Shown here one piece after another: positions 14,025 through 22,969 of a stretch of DNA of 33,541 bases. The translations under genes were made by a program, and so were the position numbers. The number at the start of each line of letters is the position of its first letter. The first letter of the stretch is position 1. The notes below the pieces were generated by a model. That model made no database searches, was not told where the DNA came from, and saw nothing but the letters and a program-made list of their open reading frames with translations. The stretch is from Simplicispira metamorpha (GTDB taxonomy: Bacteria > Pseudomonadota > Gammaproteobacteria > Burkholderiales > Burkholderiaceae_C), in contig NZ_SLXH01000035.1 of assembly GCF_004341365.1 (NCBI RefSeq), positions 1 through 33,541 on the forward strand, read 5' to 3'.

Positions 14025-14972
14025 ATGGACATCATAGGTATTGGATACCTCGGCTTCGAGACAACCAAGGTAGACGAATGGCGGGACTATGGGCCGCAGG
14101 TCATGGGTTTTCAGGTCGGCCAGTCTCCGGCGTCAGATCCGGACTCCCTCTACTTCCGCACGGACGATCGGCGGCACCGGTTTGCCTTCCATCCGGGCAA
14201 GATCGATCGCCTGGCCTATATCGGTTGGGAGGCCAAGGGAAAGATCGAGTTCGAGGCGGCGATCGCCCGATTCCAGGAACATGGCGTGGAAATCACCATG
14301 GGCGATGCGGCCCTGTGCGAGCAGCGTGGCGTCAAGGGAGTGTTCCGTTTTCGTGACCCGGTCGGCTACCAGCATGAGATGTTCCATGGTCAAAAATGGA
14401 TGCCTCGTTCCTTCACGCCAGGCCGCCCTCACGGGGGCTTCGTGGCCGGCGTGCGGGGGTTGGGACATCTGGTCGTGATCACTCCGCAATGGCCACCCGA
14501 ACTGCAAGATTTCTTCGTCAAGCTGATGGGCTTCCATTACTACGGCCCAGGGGCCGGCAAGGGCCAGACGGCGTTTTACCGCTCCAAGCTCAACAGCTAC
14601 ACCAGCCACGATATCGCCTATGGATACGGGCCTGGGAAGATGGGTGTCCAGCATGTGGGCCTGTTTGTGAAAAGCCTGCGCGACGTCGGCGAGACCTACG
14701 ACATCGTGAAGCAGCGCGGGATCCCGATGATGATGACGCTGGGGCAGCACTCTCAAGATCCGCACGCTTCCTTCTACCATTTCTCGCCGGGCGGCTTTGC
14801 ACTCGAGACCATCACCGAGCTCGAACCCTGGCACGACGACGGCTTCGAACTCAATCCCGAGAAGCTTAGCACCTGGGGTCATGAAGTGGTGGGCCCGATC
14901 CTCGGCCCGAGTGTACGGACGCCCGAAGAACTGCTCGAGCCCGAGTTGCTGGCCAAGTACAAACAGGGATGA
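14025..14972 (+). CDS. Type I extradiol ring-cleavage dioxygenase (BphC/HsaC/DitC-like)
   Basis: A 315-residue two-domain VOC-fold dioxygenase, the usual length for 2,3-dihydroxybiphenyl-type enzymes (about 290-315). The Fe(II) ligands His148 (GLGHLVV), His210 (GVQHVGLFV) and Glu261 (FALETITE) fall at the positions expected from BphC. The second-shell residues His195 (YTSHDIAYG), His242 and Tyr251 (DPHASFYHF) are also present. It should cleave a catechol next to its hydroxyls with O2 in the cytoplasm. Large polycyclic or steroid/diterpenoid-type catechols are suggested only by the neighbourhood (IclR, Fe-S ferredoxin, SDRs, ACADs, DUF1329). GGGAAAA precedes the ATG as a modest ribosome site. 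Confidence 0.92.
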   Translation: MDIIGIGYLGFETTKVDEWRDYGPQVMGFQVGQSPASDPDSLYFRTDDRRHRFAFHPGKIDRLAYIGWEAKGKIEFEAAIARFQEHGVEITMGDAALCEQRGVKGVFRFRDPVGYQHEMFHGQKWMPRSFTPGRPHGGFVAGVRGLGHLVVITPQWPPELQDFFVKLMGFHYYGPGAGKGQTAFYRSKLNSYTSHDIAYGYGPGKMGVQHVGLFVKSLRDVGETYDIVKQRGIPMMMTLGQHSQDPHASFYHFSPGGFALETITELEPWHDDGFELNPEKLSTWGHEVVGPILGPSVRTPEELLEPELLAKYKQG

Positions 14973-14984
14973 CGCAGCCCGCTT

Positions 14985-15022
14985 GCCGACTTCCGCGCTG
15001 GGCCGCCAGCACGGGAGTCGGC
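14985..15022. terminator. Bidirectional terminator hairpin between convergent genes
   Basis: A 17-base arm (14985-15001) pairs with 15006-15022 across the loop GCCG, with one G-U and one mismatch. It sits exactly between the converging stops of the extradiol dioxygenase (14972) and the SDR gene (15026). Only GTTT follows on the plus strand, so the T-run is short. Confidence 0.7.
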
Positions 15023-15025
15023 GTT

Positions 15026-15763
15026 TCAGACTGATTCCGAAGACGAGACCATCAGCATGCGCGCCACGCTAACGTGCTTTGGCTGCTCGAGCATGTAACG
15101 CACGGCGGACGCGACATCCGACGACTGTAGGGCCGGTGTCTGGTCCGCCCGGACCGGCTGGCCCGAGGCGCGCAGCCGGTCAAAGATCTCGGTTTCCGTG
15201 GTGCCGGGCGCGATGGTGCCCACACGCACGCCACTGCCTTTGAGTTCGACACGCAGCGCAGTGCTGAACACCTCGACGGCCTGCTTCAACCCGGCGTACA
15301 CGCCCATGGAAGAATGGCTCAGGTATGCCCCCACGCTGGACACGTTGATGATGGCGCCCGCGCCCTGTTGCTTGAATGCGCGCGCAAACACATAGGAAGT
15401 CCGGACCACGGCATCGTAGTTGGTGCGCGTCATCTGCATCAGGCCATCGAGATCGATGGTTTCGAGTGTGCCGGTGACCAGCATGCCGGCGTTGTTGACC
15501 AGGATGTCGGCGCGGCCGTAGGTTCGGTGGGCCAACTCCAGCAGAGCCTGCGCCGTGGCGGGCTCATCGATCGCTGCGCTCAGGGGGACTGCCGGGCCGG
15601 GGAGCTGGGCGCACAGCGCATTCAAGCGCTCGGCGCGGCGCGCGGTCAGCACCAGGCTGCAGCCCGCGGCGCTGAGCTCATGGGCAATGGCTTCGCCGAT
15701 ACCTGACGATGCGCCGGTGACGACGGCGACCTTGCCTTGCAGGTGTCGTTGGGCCTCGTTCAC
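15026..15763 (-). CDS. Short-chain dehydrogenase/reductase, classical and complete
   Basis: A 245-residue NAD(P)-dependent oxidoreductase. The Rossmann motif is TGASSGIG at 16-23, NNAG at 90-93, and the catalytic set is Ser143 (INVSSVG), Tyr156 and Lys160 (YAGLK). It probably interconverts an alcohol and a ketone in the pathway. It is the second gene of a two-gene unit, 11 bases after the atypical SDR at 15775-16629, and ends at a strong hairpin. The substrate cannot be read from the sequence. Confidence 0.92.
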   Translation of the reverse strand: MNEAQRHLQGKVAVVTGASSGIGEAIAHELSAAGCSLVLTARRAERLNALCAQLPGPAVPLSAAIDEPATAQALLELAHRTYGRADILVNNAGMLVTGTLETIDLDGLMQMTRTNYDAVVRTSYVFARAFKQQGAGAIINVSSVGAYLSHSSMGVYAGLKQAVEVFSTALRVELKGSGVRVGTIAPGTTETEIFDRLRASGQPVRADQTPALQSSDVASAVRYMLEQPKHVSVARMLMVSSSESV

Positions 15764-15774
15764 GTAGCCGGGCC

Positions 15775-16629
15775 TCAGGCTTGGGTGTCCGGGCTGGGAT
15801 AGCGCAAGGCCATGGCCGCGCCGAAGTCCCTTTTGAGGGTCGGGTAGTAGGCAATCTGTCCGCCCATGCCGCCGGCAATGTCGATGGAGGCCGCGCTGAT
15901 GAAGCTGGCGTAGTCGCTTGCGAGGAACAGCGCCATGCCGGCGACGTCTTCCGGCTTGCCAAAACGCCCCAGGGGGACAACTTTGAGGACCATGGCGTCG
16001 AATTCCTCGCGCGGCGTGCCGGGCGGCATCTCACGGTAGTGGCGGTCCCACTGCCCGGTGTCGATCCAGCCCATGTTGAGGGTGTTGACCAGGATGTTGT
16101 CTTTGGGCAGCGACATGCCCAGCGATTTGGACATGGCGATGCAGCCCGCGCGGTTCACCACGGAGGGGATGCCGTCCGGGGTGATCTGGGTGCCGGCCAG
16201 CGCATTGATCTCGACGATGCGCCCCCAGCGCTGCTTTCGCATGTGCGGGACCACGGCCTGGATGAAGCGGAAATGGCCCATCTGCAACACGTTGGCGTGC
16301 TCCAGGATCTGCTCTGGCGTGAGGTTGTCGAGGTTGCCGCCGCGGCCTTGGCCCGCGTTGTTGATCAGGACGTCCACGCCGCCCCAGGCGGCTGCGATCT
16401 CATCCACGAAGGCTTTCACGCCCGCGGTGTCGGTGACGTCGACCGCGCGCGCGATCACGGCTTGCGCCGTCGTCGCCAGTTCGGCTCCCACCGCTTCGAT
16501 GTCGGCCTGCGTGCGGGCGCAGACCGCAACGCGGGCCCCTTCTTTAGCAAAGGCACGGGCAATGGCCCGGCCAATTCCGCGCGAGGCGCCCGTCACGATG
16601 ACGCGCTTGTGGCTCAAATCGATAAGCAT
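15775..16629 (-). CDS. Atypical short-chain dehydrogenase/reductase lacking the Ser-Tyr-Lys triad
   Basis: A 284-residue SDR-fold protein with an intact cofactor motif (TGASRGIG, 13-20) and NNAG (90-93). Aligned without gaps to the neighbouring SDR, the catalytic positions are Ala143 (EINALAG), Ser156 and Arg160 (PSVVNRAGC) instead of Ser, Tyr and Lys. It may bind NAD(P) without classical dehydrogenation, or belong to a divergent SDR class with different chemistry such as hydrolase- or decarboxylase-like reactions. AGGAGA lies 7 bases before the ATG at 16629. It is first in its operon, with an ATATGAAC box 59 bases upstream. Confidence 0.88.
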   Translation of the reverse strand: MLIDLSHKRVIVTGASRGIGRAIARAFAKEGARVAVCARTQADIEAVGAELATTAQAVIARAVDVTDTAGVKAFVDEIAAAWGGVDVLINNAGQGRGGNLDNLTPEQILEHANVLQMGHFRFIQAVVPHMRKQRWGRIVEINALAGTQITPDGIPSVVNRAGCIAMSKSLGMSLPKDNILVNTLNMGWIDTGQWDRHYREMPPGTPREEFDAMVLKVVPLGRFGKPEDVAGMALFLASDYASFISAASIDIAGGMGGQIAYYPTLKRDFGAAMALRYPSPDTQA

Positions 16630-16687
16630 GTACTGTCTCCTGGTTATGCAGAATATCTGGCAGATTGTAGGCAGAAATTAAAAAATA

Positions 16688-16695
16688 GTTCATAT
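16688..16695 (-). promoter_or_regulatory. ATATGAAC box upstream of the SDR operon
   Basis: On the minus strand the sequence reads GATATGAACTA, within an AT-rich stretch between the LysR stop (16696) and the SDR start (16629). Orientation relative to transcription is the same as in the boxes at 8601 and 17691. A weak -10 (TATTCT) can be drawn about 30 bases downstream, but no good -35, as expected if an activator is needed. Confidence 0.4.
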
Positions 16696-17640
16696 CTAGG
16701 TTCTTGCCGTTGCCTGTGCGCCGTTAGCGAATGATCGGCCCAGGAACTGCTCCAGCGCTGCTGCGCAGGGGCTCAATGCACGGCCTGCGGACCAGGCCAG
16801 GCCGACTTCCATGACCGGCAGCCGTGCGTCCATGGGAACGGCGTGGATGCGCCGCCCATCCAGGGACCATGGCCGGAACACCATGTCCGACAGGATGGTC
16901 ACGCCCAGGTTGAGAGCGACCATCTCGCGCAGCGCCTCCATGGAAGACGTCTGGATAATCTTGTGGGGTGTGTGCCCCGCGTCGGCCCAGTACCGCCGGG
17001 CATTGCGGTCGCCTTCGTCCACCATGGGCAGGATGTAGGGGAGCGCCGCAAGTTCTTCGAAACTCACGCTCCCCCGGCCCGCGTATTCATGGCCCGCAGC
17101 CATCCAGAGCTGACGCCTGGACCTTTCCAGGACGCGGGTTTCCAGGCGCTCCGGCGCTTCCAGGTTGGACAGCAAAAGTGCGCCCATTTCCAGTTGGCCG
17201 CTCGCCAGGCGGACCTCGATGTCCTTACGCGGCATTTCCTCGAGCGAGAGTTCTATCCGGGGATACAGCTCGCAGAAACGCGCGAGGGCGGGCAACAGGA
17301 AGTACCCCAGGACGGTGTAGGTCGCGGCCACTTCCAGCTTCCCGTGGAGGTCGCGCCCATGTATCGGAAAGCGGGCCGCCTCGTTGGCCATGCGCAGAAC
17401 GGATTCGGCGTGCTGCAGAAAGCCTTGTCCCTGCAAGGTGAGGGTGACGCCTTGGCGTCCGCGATCCAGCAAGGCCGTGCCCATGGCCTGTTCCAGGTCC
17501 GCGATCGCCAGGGTCATGGCCGACTGCGACAGGCCGATCTCTGTTGCGGCAGCCGAGATTTGCCCGCAGCGCGCCACGGCCACGAAGTAGTGCAGTTGGC
17601 GCAGCGTGAAGCGCGGCAGGGCAGGCAGACCGATTGTCAT
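16696..17640 (-). CDS. LysR-family transcriptional regulator
   Basis: A 314-residue LTTR. Residues about 11-70 form the winged HTH (FTLRQLHYFVAVARCGQISA, LSQSAMTLAIADLEQAMG, LLDRGRQGVTLTLQGQ). About 95-300 form the periplasmic-binding-protein-like effector domain (GKLEVAATYTVLGYFLLPAL). It is divergent from the indolepyruvate oxidoreductase gene across a 114-bp AT-rich region, the classic LTTR layout in which it represses itself and activates the neighbour. It is upstream of, and co-directional with, the two SDR genes. ATATGAAC boxes border it on both sides, so it is the leading candidate to recognise them. The ATG at 17640 has no clear ribosome site. Confidence 0.92.
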   Translation of the reverse strand: MTIGLPALPRFTLRQLHYFVAVARCGQISAAATEIGLSQSAMTLAIADLEQAMGTALLDRGRQGVTLTLQGQGFLQHAESVLRMANEAARFPIHGRDLHGKLEVAATYTVLGYFLLPALARFCELYPRIELSLEEMPRKDIEVRLASGQLEMGALLLSNLEAPERLETRVLERSRRQLWMAAGHEYAGRGSVSFEELAALPYILPMVDEGDRNARRYWADAGHTPHKIIQTSSMEALREMVALNLGVTILSDMVFRPWSLDGRRIHAVPMDARLPVMEVGLAWSAGRALSPCAAALEQFLGRSFANGAQATART

Positions 17641-17690
17641 TGGAAAGGCAAATACCTGGGGTTCAAAAATTGAATTTGACTATGCCATAA

Positions 17691-17698
17691 ATATGAAC
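17691..17698 (+). promoter_or_regulatory. ATATGAAC box in the LysR/IOR divergent promoter region
   Basis: The context is AAATATGAACA, identical over 11 bases to the box upstream of the amidohydrolase operon (minus strand, 8600-8610). It lies 57 bases before the IOR start codon in an AT-rich stretch (17665-17725). A TTGACT at 17676-17681 could be a -35, but no spacing gives a convincing -10, so the promoter is not defined. Confidence 0.45.
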
Positions 17699-17725
17699 AA
17701 AATATAGATAAATGTTTAAATAAAA

Positions 17726-17746
17726 GGTTGCGCGAGCAACCTGGAG
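17726..17746 (+). promoter_or_regulatory. Leader hairpin with GCGA tetraloop next to the IOR ribosome site
   Basis: GGTTGC (17726-17731) and GCAACC (17736-17741) pair across GCGA, a GNRA-type loop. The ribosome site GGAG begins two bases later (17743-17746), 8 bases before ATG 17755. The hairpin could protect the 5' end of the mRNA or tune initiation. Confidence 0.45.
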
Positions 17747-17754
17747 ATATCCCC

Positions 17755-20700
17755 ATGACCCCTCCCGTTTCCCTGGCGGACAAGTACGAATTGCCCGCCG
17801 GCCGTGTCTACATGAACGGTACGCAGGCGCTGGTTCGGCTGCTGCTGGCGCAAAAGGCGCGTGACGAGGCCGCCGGGTTGAATACCGAAGGTTTCGTCTC
17901 CGGCTATCGTGGCTCTCCCCTGGGCGCCGTAGACCAGGAGCTGTGGAAGAACCGGGCGCTGTTGGACAAGCACAAGGTGCGCTTTCAGCCCGGTCTCAAC
18001 GAGGAGCTGGCGGCAACGTCGGTCTGGGGCACGCAGATGGTGAGCCTGGATCCGAAGGCACGGGTCGATGGTGTGTTCGCCCTCTGGTACGGGAAGGGAC
18101 CGGGCGTGGACCGCAGTGGCGATGTCTTCAAGCACGGGAACATCGCGGGTGGCGCTCCGCATGGCGGCGTGCTGCTGGTGGCGGGAGACGACCACGCATG
18201 CAAGTCATCCAGCCTGCCGCATCAGAGCGAGCATGCATTCATCGCTGCGATGATTCCGGTGCTGCATCCTTCGGGAGTACACGAATTCATCGAATTCGGA
18301 CTCCACGGATACGCCATGTCGCGCTACTCCGGATGCTGGGTGGGCTTCAAGGTGATCAGCGACACGGTCGAGTCCTCGTCGTCGTTCGACATCGATCCGA
18401 TGTCGGTCGAGATCAAGATTCCGCAGTCCTACCCCGTTCCCGCCGACGGCTTCTCGATCCGCTGGCCCGATCCTCCGCTGGAGCAGGAGAACCGGCTGCA
18501 GCGCGAGCGCCTGTATGCACTGCTCGAATACGTGCGCCTGAACAAACTCAATCGCCAGGACTGGGCAGTCCCGGACGCACGCCTGGGTATCTGCACCACC
18601 GGCAAGAGCTACCTGGACGTGCGCGAGGCGCTGTCGCTGCTGGGCTTGGACGAGGCGGCCGCACAGGCGCTGGGTGTGCGCCTGCTCAAAATCGGCGTGG
18701 TCTGGCCTTTGGAACCCACCTGCGTGGTTGAGTTCGCACAGGGCCTCGACGAAATACTGGTCGTGGAGGAAAAGCGCCAAGTACTCGAATACCAGATCAA
18801 GGAGCACCTCTACAACGAACCCCATCGCCCCCGCGTGGTCGGCAAATACGATGAATCGGGCGAATGGGTTCAGGTTCCCAGCAGCGGCATCCTGCTGTCG
18901 CCTAATGGCGAGCTCACGCCAGCCGGCATCGCTGATGTGATCGCTGCGCGCCTAGTCAAGGTGTACGGGCAAGGCGTGCTGCCGGAGTCGGTGCGGGTGT
19001 GGTTGGAGCGTCAGGCGGTGGTGGCAACTCGTTCCCCATCCGATGCGCCTGTGCCCCAGCGGCTTCCTTACTTTTGTTCGGGCTGTCCTCACAACACCAG
19101 CACCCAGGTGCCGGAAGGGTCGCGCGCGCTGGCGGGGATCGGCTGTCACTACATGTCGATGTGGATGGATCGCCGCACGGAAACGTTCAGCCAGATGGGC
19201 GGCGAAGGGGTGCCGTGGATAGGGCAGGCGCCCTACACGGATACGCCACATGTGTTCGCCAACCTGGGCGATGGAACCTACATGCACTCGGGCTCCCTGG
19301 CCATCCGGGCTGCCGTGGCTGCCGGTGTCAACATCACCTACAAGCTGCTGGTCAACGATGCTGTCGCCATGACGGGAGGTCAGCCAGTCGAAGGCGCACC
19401 TTCGGTGCCCCAGTTGCTGCGGCAGCTTGCCGCCGAAGGCGTGAAGGAACTGCACCTGGTGAGCGACGAGCCCGAGGCCTTTCAGGCCTTGGACGACTTC
19501 CCCAAGGATGTCAAGGTGTCGCACCGTGACGGCATGGACGCGCTGCAGCGTGCGCTGCGCGACGTCAAGGGGGTGTCGGTGATCGTCTATGCGCAGACCT
19601 GCGCGGCCGAGAAGCGCCGCCGGCGCAAGAAGAAGACTCTGGTCGATCCGGCGCGTCGAGTGGTCATCAACGAGGCCGTGTGCGAAGGCTGCGGCGATTG
19701 CGGCGTGCAGTCCAACTGCGTCTCCATCCTGCCACTGGAAACGCCCTTGGGGCGCAAGCGGCAGATCGATCAGAGCGGCTGCAACAAGGACTTCTCCTGC
19801 GTGCGCGGATTCTGCCCAAGCTTCGTGGTGCTCGATGGCGCCGAACTGCGAAAGCCCCAGCGTGACCGCGTGGCGCCGCCCACCGGCATGGCGCGACCCG
19901 AGCTGCCAGTCTTGGCGCGCCCCTGGAACATTCTGGTGGCCGGGGTCGGCGGCACCGGCGTGGTGACCATCGGTGCCCTCATGGGGATGGCCGCGCATCT
20001 CGAGGGCAAAGGGGTGCTGGTGCTGGACATGGCAGGTTTGGCGCAGAAGGGCGGGGCCGTGATGTCCCATGTGCGGCTGGCGGCGGATCCCGTCCAACTG
20101 CATGCCGCGCGGGTAGCGCGCGGACAGGCGGACGTGGTGCTCGGCTGCGACCTGATGGTGGCCGCGGCCGGAGATGCGCTTGCTTCCATGGCGTCCGGGC
20201 GCACTCGCGCCGTGTTGAATACGGACGTGGCCCCCACGGGCAGCTTTACACGGGATCCCGACTGGCAGGCGTCGCCCGATGCGATGCTCGAGCGGGTCGG
20301 TTCGGCCGCTGCCCAGGTGGAGTCTCTGGAGGCCTCCCGCCTGGCGGTCGCCCTCATGGGTGATGCCGTGGCCACCAACGTATTCCTGCTGGGCTTTGCA
20401 TGGCAAAAAGGCTGGGTGCCTCTGCAAGAGGGTTCGTTGTTGCGCGCCATCGAACTCAACGGCGCCGCGGTAGGCATGAACCGCGCAGCGTTTGCCTGGG
20501 GACGCCAGGCTGCGCTGGATCCTGCTGCGGTGCGCCGTGCGGCCGGCCTGCTTTCCGACGAAAAGGTGATGCTGATGCCGAGCAGAACAGCGTCTCTTGC
20601 GAGCATTCTGGCCGATCGCACTGAGCGGCTCGCCGACTACCAGAATGCACGCTACGCGCAGCACTACGCGGCGGTCGTGCGGCGTGTTTCCGATGTCGAG

Positions 20701-21240
20701 AAGGCGCGTGTCGGAGGAGATCGCCTGGCGCGCGAGGTCGCGATGAGCCTCTACAAGCTGATGGCCTACAAAGATGAATATGAAGTTGCTCGCCTGCACA
20801 CCAGCAGTGATTTCCTCGCCCGGCTGCAAGAGCGCTTCGAAGGTGATTTCACCGTGAGCTACTACCTAGCACCGCCGCTGCTGGCGCGCCGCGACGCGCA
20901 AGGCCGTCCAGTCAAACAGCGCTACGGCGCCTGGGCGCAGACGGCCTTCCGTCTCCTGGCCCGTTTGCGGTTCCTGCGCGGAACAGTTTTCGATCCGTTC
21001 GGCTGGACTCGGGAGCGGCGGGAGGAACGTGCGGCAATCGACGAATTCGAGGCTTTGGTTAAAGACCTGCTTAAAGACCTGAACAGCAACAACTTCAACG
21101 AGGCGTTGGCGCTCGCCCGTTTGCCCCAGCAAGTGCGAGGCTATGGCCATGTGAAGGCGCGCGAGCACGAGGTCGCGCAGAAGAAGGCCTTGGAACTCCT
21201 GGCCCGCTGGCGAACGAAGACCGGCCTTTCCCAAGGCTAG
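17755..21240 (+). CDS. Fused indolepyruvate ferredoxin oxidoreductase-type 2-oxoacid oxidoreductase
   Basis: An 1161-residue single-chain enzyme joining the alpha and beta parts found as separate IorA and IorB proteins in archaea. Order: pyrimidine/TPP-domain region, [12 protein letters not shown] near 440-450, TPP-binding GDGTYMHSG with ND..AMTGGQ (from residue 505), a [4Fe-4S] region (CEGCGDC from 643, then CNKDFSC and GFCP), and a C-terminal POR-gamma-type domain ([16 protein letters not shown], about 727 onward). The family oxidatively decarboxylates aryl-pyruvates or other branched 2-oxoacids to acyl-CoA. Aerobic proteobacterial forms are about this size. The next genes are etfB and etfA, which may be electron acceptors, though the physiological acceptor cannot be told from sequence. 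Confidence 0.92.
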   Translation: MTPPVSLADKYELPAGRVYMNGTQALVRLLLAQKARDEAAGLNTEGFVSGYRGSPLGAVDQELWKNRALLDKHKVRFQPGLNEELAATSVWGTQMVSLDPKARVDGVFALWYGKGPGVDRSGDVFKHGNIAGGAPHGGVLLVAGDDHACKSSSLPHQSEHAFIAAMIPVLHPSGVHEFIEFGLHGYAMSRYSGCWVGFKVISDTVESSSSFDIDPMSVEIKIPQSYPVPADGFSIRWPDPPLEQENRLQRERLYALLEYVRLNKLNRQDWAVPDARLGICTTGKSYLDVREALSLLGLDEAAAQALGVRLLKIGVVWPLEPTCVVEFAQGLDEILVVEEKRQVLEYQIKEHLYNEPHRPRVVGKYDESGEWVQVPSSGILLSPNGELTPAGIADVIAARLVKVYGQGVLPESVRVWLERQAVVATRSPSDAPVPQRLPYFCSGCPHNTSTQVPEGSRALAGIGCHYMSMWMDRRTETFSQMGGEGVPWIGQAPYTDTPHVFANLGDGTYMHSGSLAIRAAVAAGVNITYKLLVNDAVAMTGGQPVEGAPSVPQLLRQLAAEGVKELHLVSDEPEAFQALDDFPKDVKVSHRDGMDALQRALRDVKGVSVIVYAQTCAAEKRRRRKKKTLVDPARRVVINEAVCEGCGDCGVQSNCVSILPLETPLGRKRQIDQSGCNKDFSCVRGFCPSFVVLDGAELRKPQRDRVAPPTGMARPELPVLARPWNILVAGVGGTGVVTIGALMGMAAHLEGKGVLVLDMAGLAQKGGAVMSHVRLAADPVQLHAARVARGQADVVLGCDLMVAAAGDALASMASGRTRAVLNTDVAPTGSFTRDPDWQASPDAMLERVGSAAAQVESLEASRLAVALMGDAVATNVFLLGFAWQKGWVPLQEGSLLRAIELNGAAVGMNRAAFAWGRQAALDPAAVRRAAGLLSDEKVMLMPSRTASLASILADRTERLADYQNARYAQHYAAVVRRVSDVEKARVGGDRLAREVAMSLYKLMAYKDEYEVARLHTSSDFLARLQERFEGDFTVSYYLAPPLLARRDAQGRPVKQRYGAWAQTAFRLLARLRFLRGTVFDPFGWTRERREERAAIDEFEALVKDLLKDLNSNNFNEALALARLPQQVRGYGHVKAREHEVAQKKALELLARWRTKTGLSQG

Positions 21241-21283
21241 GGCAGCCAGGACAAAGCTGCTACCCATTCCAAAGGAGATACAT

Positions 21284-22033
21284 ATGAAAATTCTCGTCCC
21301 TGTCAAGCGCGTGGTGGACTACAACGTCAAGGTCCGCGTCAAATCGGATAACACGGGTGTGGACATCGCCAACGTGAAGATGAGCATGAACCCCTTTGAC
21401 GAAATCGCCGTCGAAGAGGCCGTGCGCCTGAAAGAAAAAGGCCTGGTGACCGAAGTCATCGCCGTCAGCTGCGGCGTGGCCCAGTGCCAGGAAACCCTAC
21501 GCACGGCCATGGCCATCGGTGCCGACCGCGCCATCCTGGTCGAGACCGACGTGGAGCTGCAGCCCCTGGACGTGGCCAAGCTGCTCAAGGCCTTGGTGGA
21601 CAAGGAGCAGCCATCGCTAGTCATCCTGGGCAAGCAGGCCATCGACGACGACGCCAACCAGACCGGCCAGATGCTGGCCGCCCTGGCCGACCTGCCCCAG
21701 GCCACGTTCGCCAGCAAGGTCGAACTCGCTGCCGACAAGGTCAACGTGACCCGCGAAGTGGACGGCGGCCTGGAGACCCTGCAGCTTTCGCTGCCTGCGG
21801 TCATCACCACCGACCTTCGCCTGAACGAGCCCCGCTACGTCACCTTGCCCAACATCATGAAGGCCAAGAAGAAGCAGCTGGACACCGTCAAGCCCGAAGA
21901 CCTCGGTGTGGACGTCGCGCCGCGCCTCAAAACCCTCAAAGTGACCGAGCCCGCCAAGCGCGGCGCTGGCGTCAAGGTGACGGACGTGGCCGCCCTGGTC
22001 GAGAAACTCAAGAACGAAGCGAAGGTGATCTGA
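21284..22033 (+). CDS. etfB: Electron transfer flavoprotein beta subunit
   Basis: A 249-residue EtfB, full length. It has the N-terminal [20 protein letters not shown], the AMP-binding region ([19 protein letters not shown]) and the recognition-loop segment near [14 protein letters not shown] with its Leu, typical of ETFs that accept electrons from acyl-CoA dehydrogenases. AAAGGAG precedes the ATG by 7 bases, the best ribosome site in the window. Its stop abuts the etfA start. Three ACAD genes elsewhere in the window need such an acceptor, which suits an accessory, cluster-specific ETF. Confidence 0.96.
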   Translation: MKILVPVKRVVDYNVKVRVKSDNTGVDIANVKMSMNPFDEIAVEEAVRLKEKGLVTEVIAVSCGVAQCQETLRTAMAIGADRAILVETDVELQPLDVAKLLKALVDKEQPSLVILGKQAIDDDANQTGQMLAALADLPQATFASKVELAADKVNVTREVDGGLETLQLSLPAVITTDLRLNEPRYVTLPNIMKAKKKQLDTVKPEDLGVDVAPRLKTLKVTEPAKRGAGVKVTDVAALVEKLKNEAKVI

Positions 22034-22969
22034 ATGTCGGTACTCGTTATTGCTGAACACGACAACGCCTCCATCAAGGGCGCTACGCTAAACACCGTCA
22101 CGGCCGCCGTGGCCTGCGGTGGCGACGTGCATGTGCTGGTGGCTGGCCACAACGCAGGTGCTGCAGCCGCGGCCGCCGGCCAGATCGCAGGTGTCGCCAA
22201 GGTCATCCACGCCGACGCCCCCGGCCTAGAACACGGCTTGGCCGAGAACGTGGCCGCGCAGGTGCTGGCCATCGCCGGCAACTACAGCCACATCTTGTTC
22301 CCCGCCACCGCCGGCGGCAAGAACGTGGCGCCGCGTGTGGCCGCTAAGCTCGACGTGGCCCAGATCAGCGACATCACCAAGGTGATCGCCGCCGACACCT
22401 TCGAGCGCCCCATCTATGCGGGCAACGCCATTGCCACCGTGCAAAGCGGCGACGCCACCAAGATCATCACCGTGCGAACCACGGGCTTTGACGCCGCGGC
22501 CGCCACCGGCGGCAGCGCGGCGGTCGAAATCGCAGCCGCCACGGCCGATGCAGGCAAGAGCAGCTTCGTCGGCAGCGAGATCGCCAAGAGCGACCGCCCC
22601 GAACTGACGGCGGCCAAGATCATCGTCTCCGGCGGCCGGGCGCTGGGCAACAAGGAAAAGTTCGACGAAGTGATGACGCCCCTGGCCGACAAGCTGGGCG
22701 CCGCCCTGGGCGCCAGCCGCGCCGCCGTGGATGCGGGCTATGCCCCCAATGACTGGCAAGTGGGCCAGACCGGCAAGATCGTGGCGCCGCAGCTGTACAT
22801 CGCAGCGGGCATCTCGGGCGCCATCCAGCATCTTGCCGGCATGAAGGACTCCAAGGTGATCGTGGCGATCAACAAGGACCCCGAGGCGCCGATCTTCAGC
22901 GTAGCCGACTACGGCCTGGAGGCTGACCTGTTCACGGCCGTGCCGGAACTCGTCAAGGCGATCTCGTAA
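22034..22969 (+). CDS. etfA: Electron transfer flavoprotein alpha subunit
   Basis: A 311-residue EtfA. The N-terminal domain begins [20 protein letters not shown]. The C-terminal FAD domain carries [34 protein letters not shown] and [20 protein letters not shown]. With EtfB it forms the FAD/AMP heterodimer that relays electrons from acyl-CoA dehydrogenases to ETF-ubiquinone oxidoreductase, which is not in this window. Its ATG directly follows the etfB stop (TGAATG), so the two are translationally coupled. Confidence 0.96.
   Translation: MSVLVIAEHDNASIKGATLNTVTAAVACGGDVHVLVAGHNAGAAAAAAGQIAGVAKVIHADAPGLEHGLAENVAAQVLAIAGNYSHILFPATAGGKNVAPRVAAKLDVAQISDITKVIAADTFERPIYAGNAIATVQSGDATKIITVRTTGFDAAAATGGSAAVEIAAATADAGKSSFVGSEIAKSDRPELTAAKIIVSGGRALGNKEKFDEVMTPLADKLGAALGASRAAVDAGYAPNDWQVGQTGKIVAPQLYIAAGISGAIQHLAGMKDSKVIVAINKDPEAPIFSVADYGLEADLFTAVPELVKAIS

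Noticed and set aside
18952-20829. 625-codon open frame on the minus strand
   Set aside because: It is antisense to the indolepyruvate oxidoreductase, with no recognisable domains; a shadow of codon bias.
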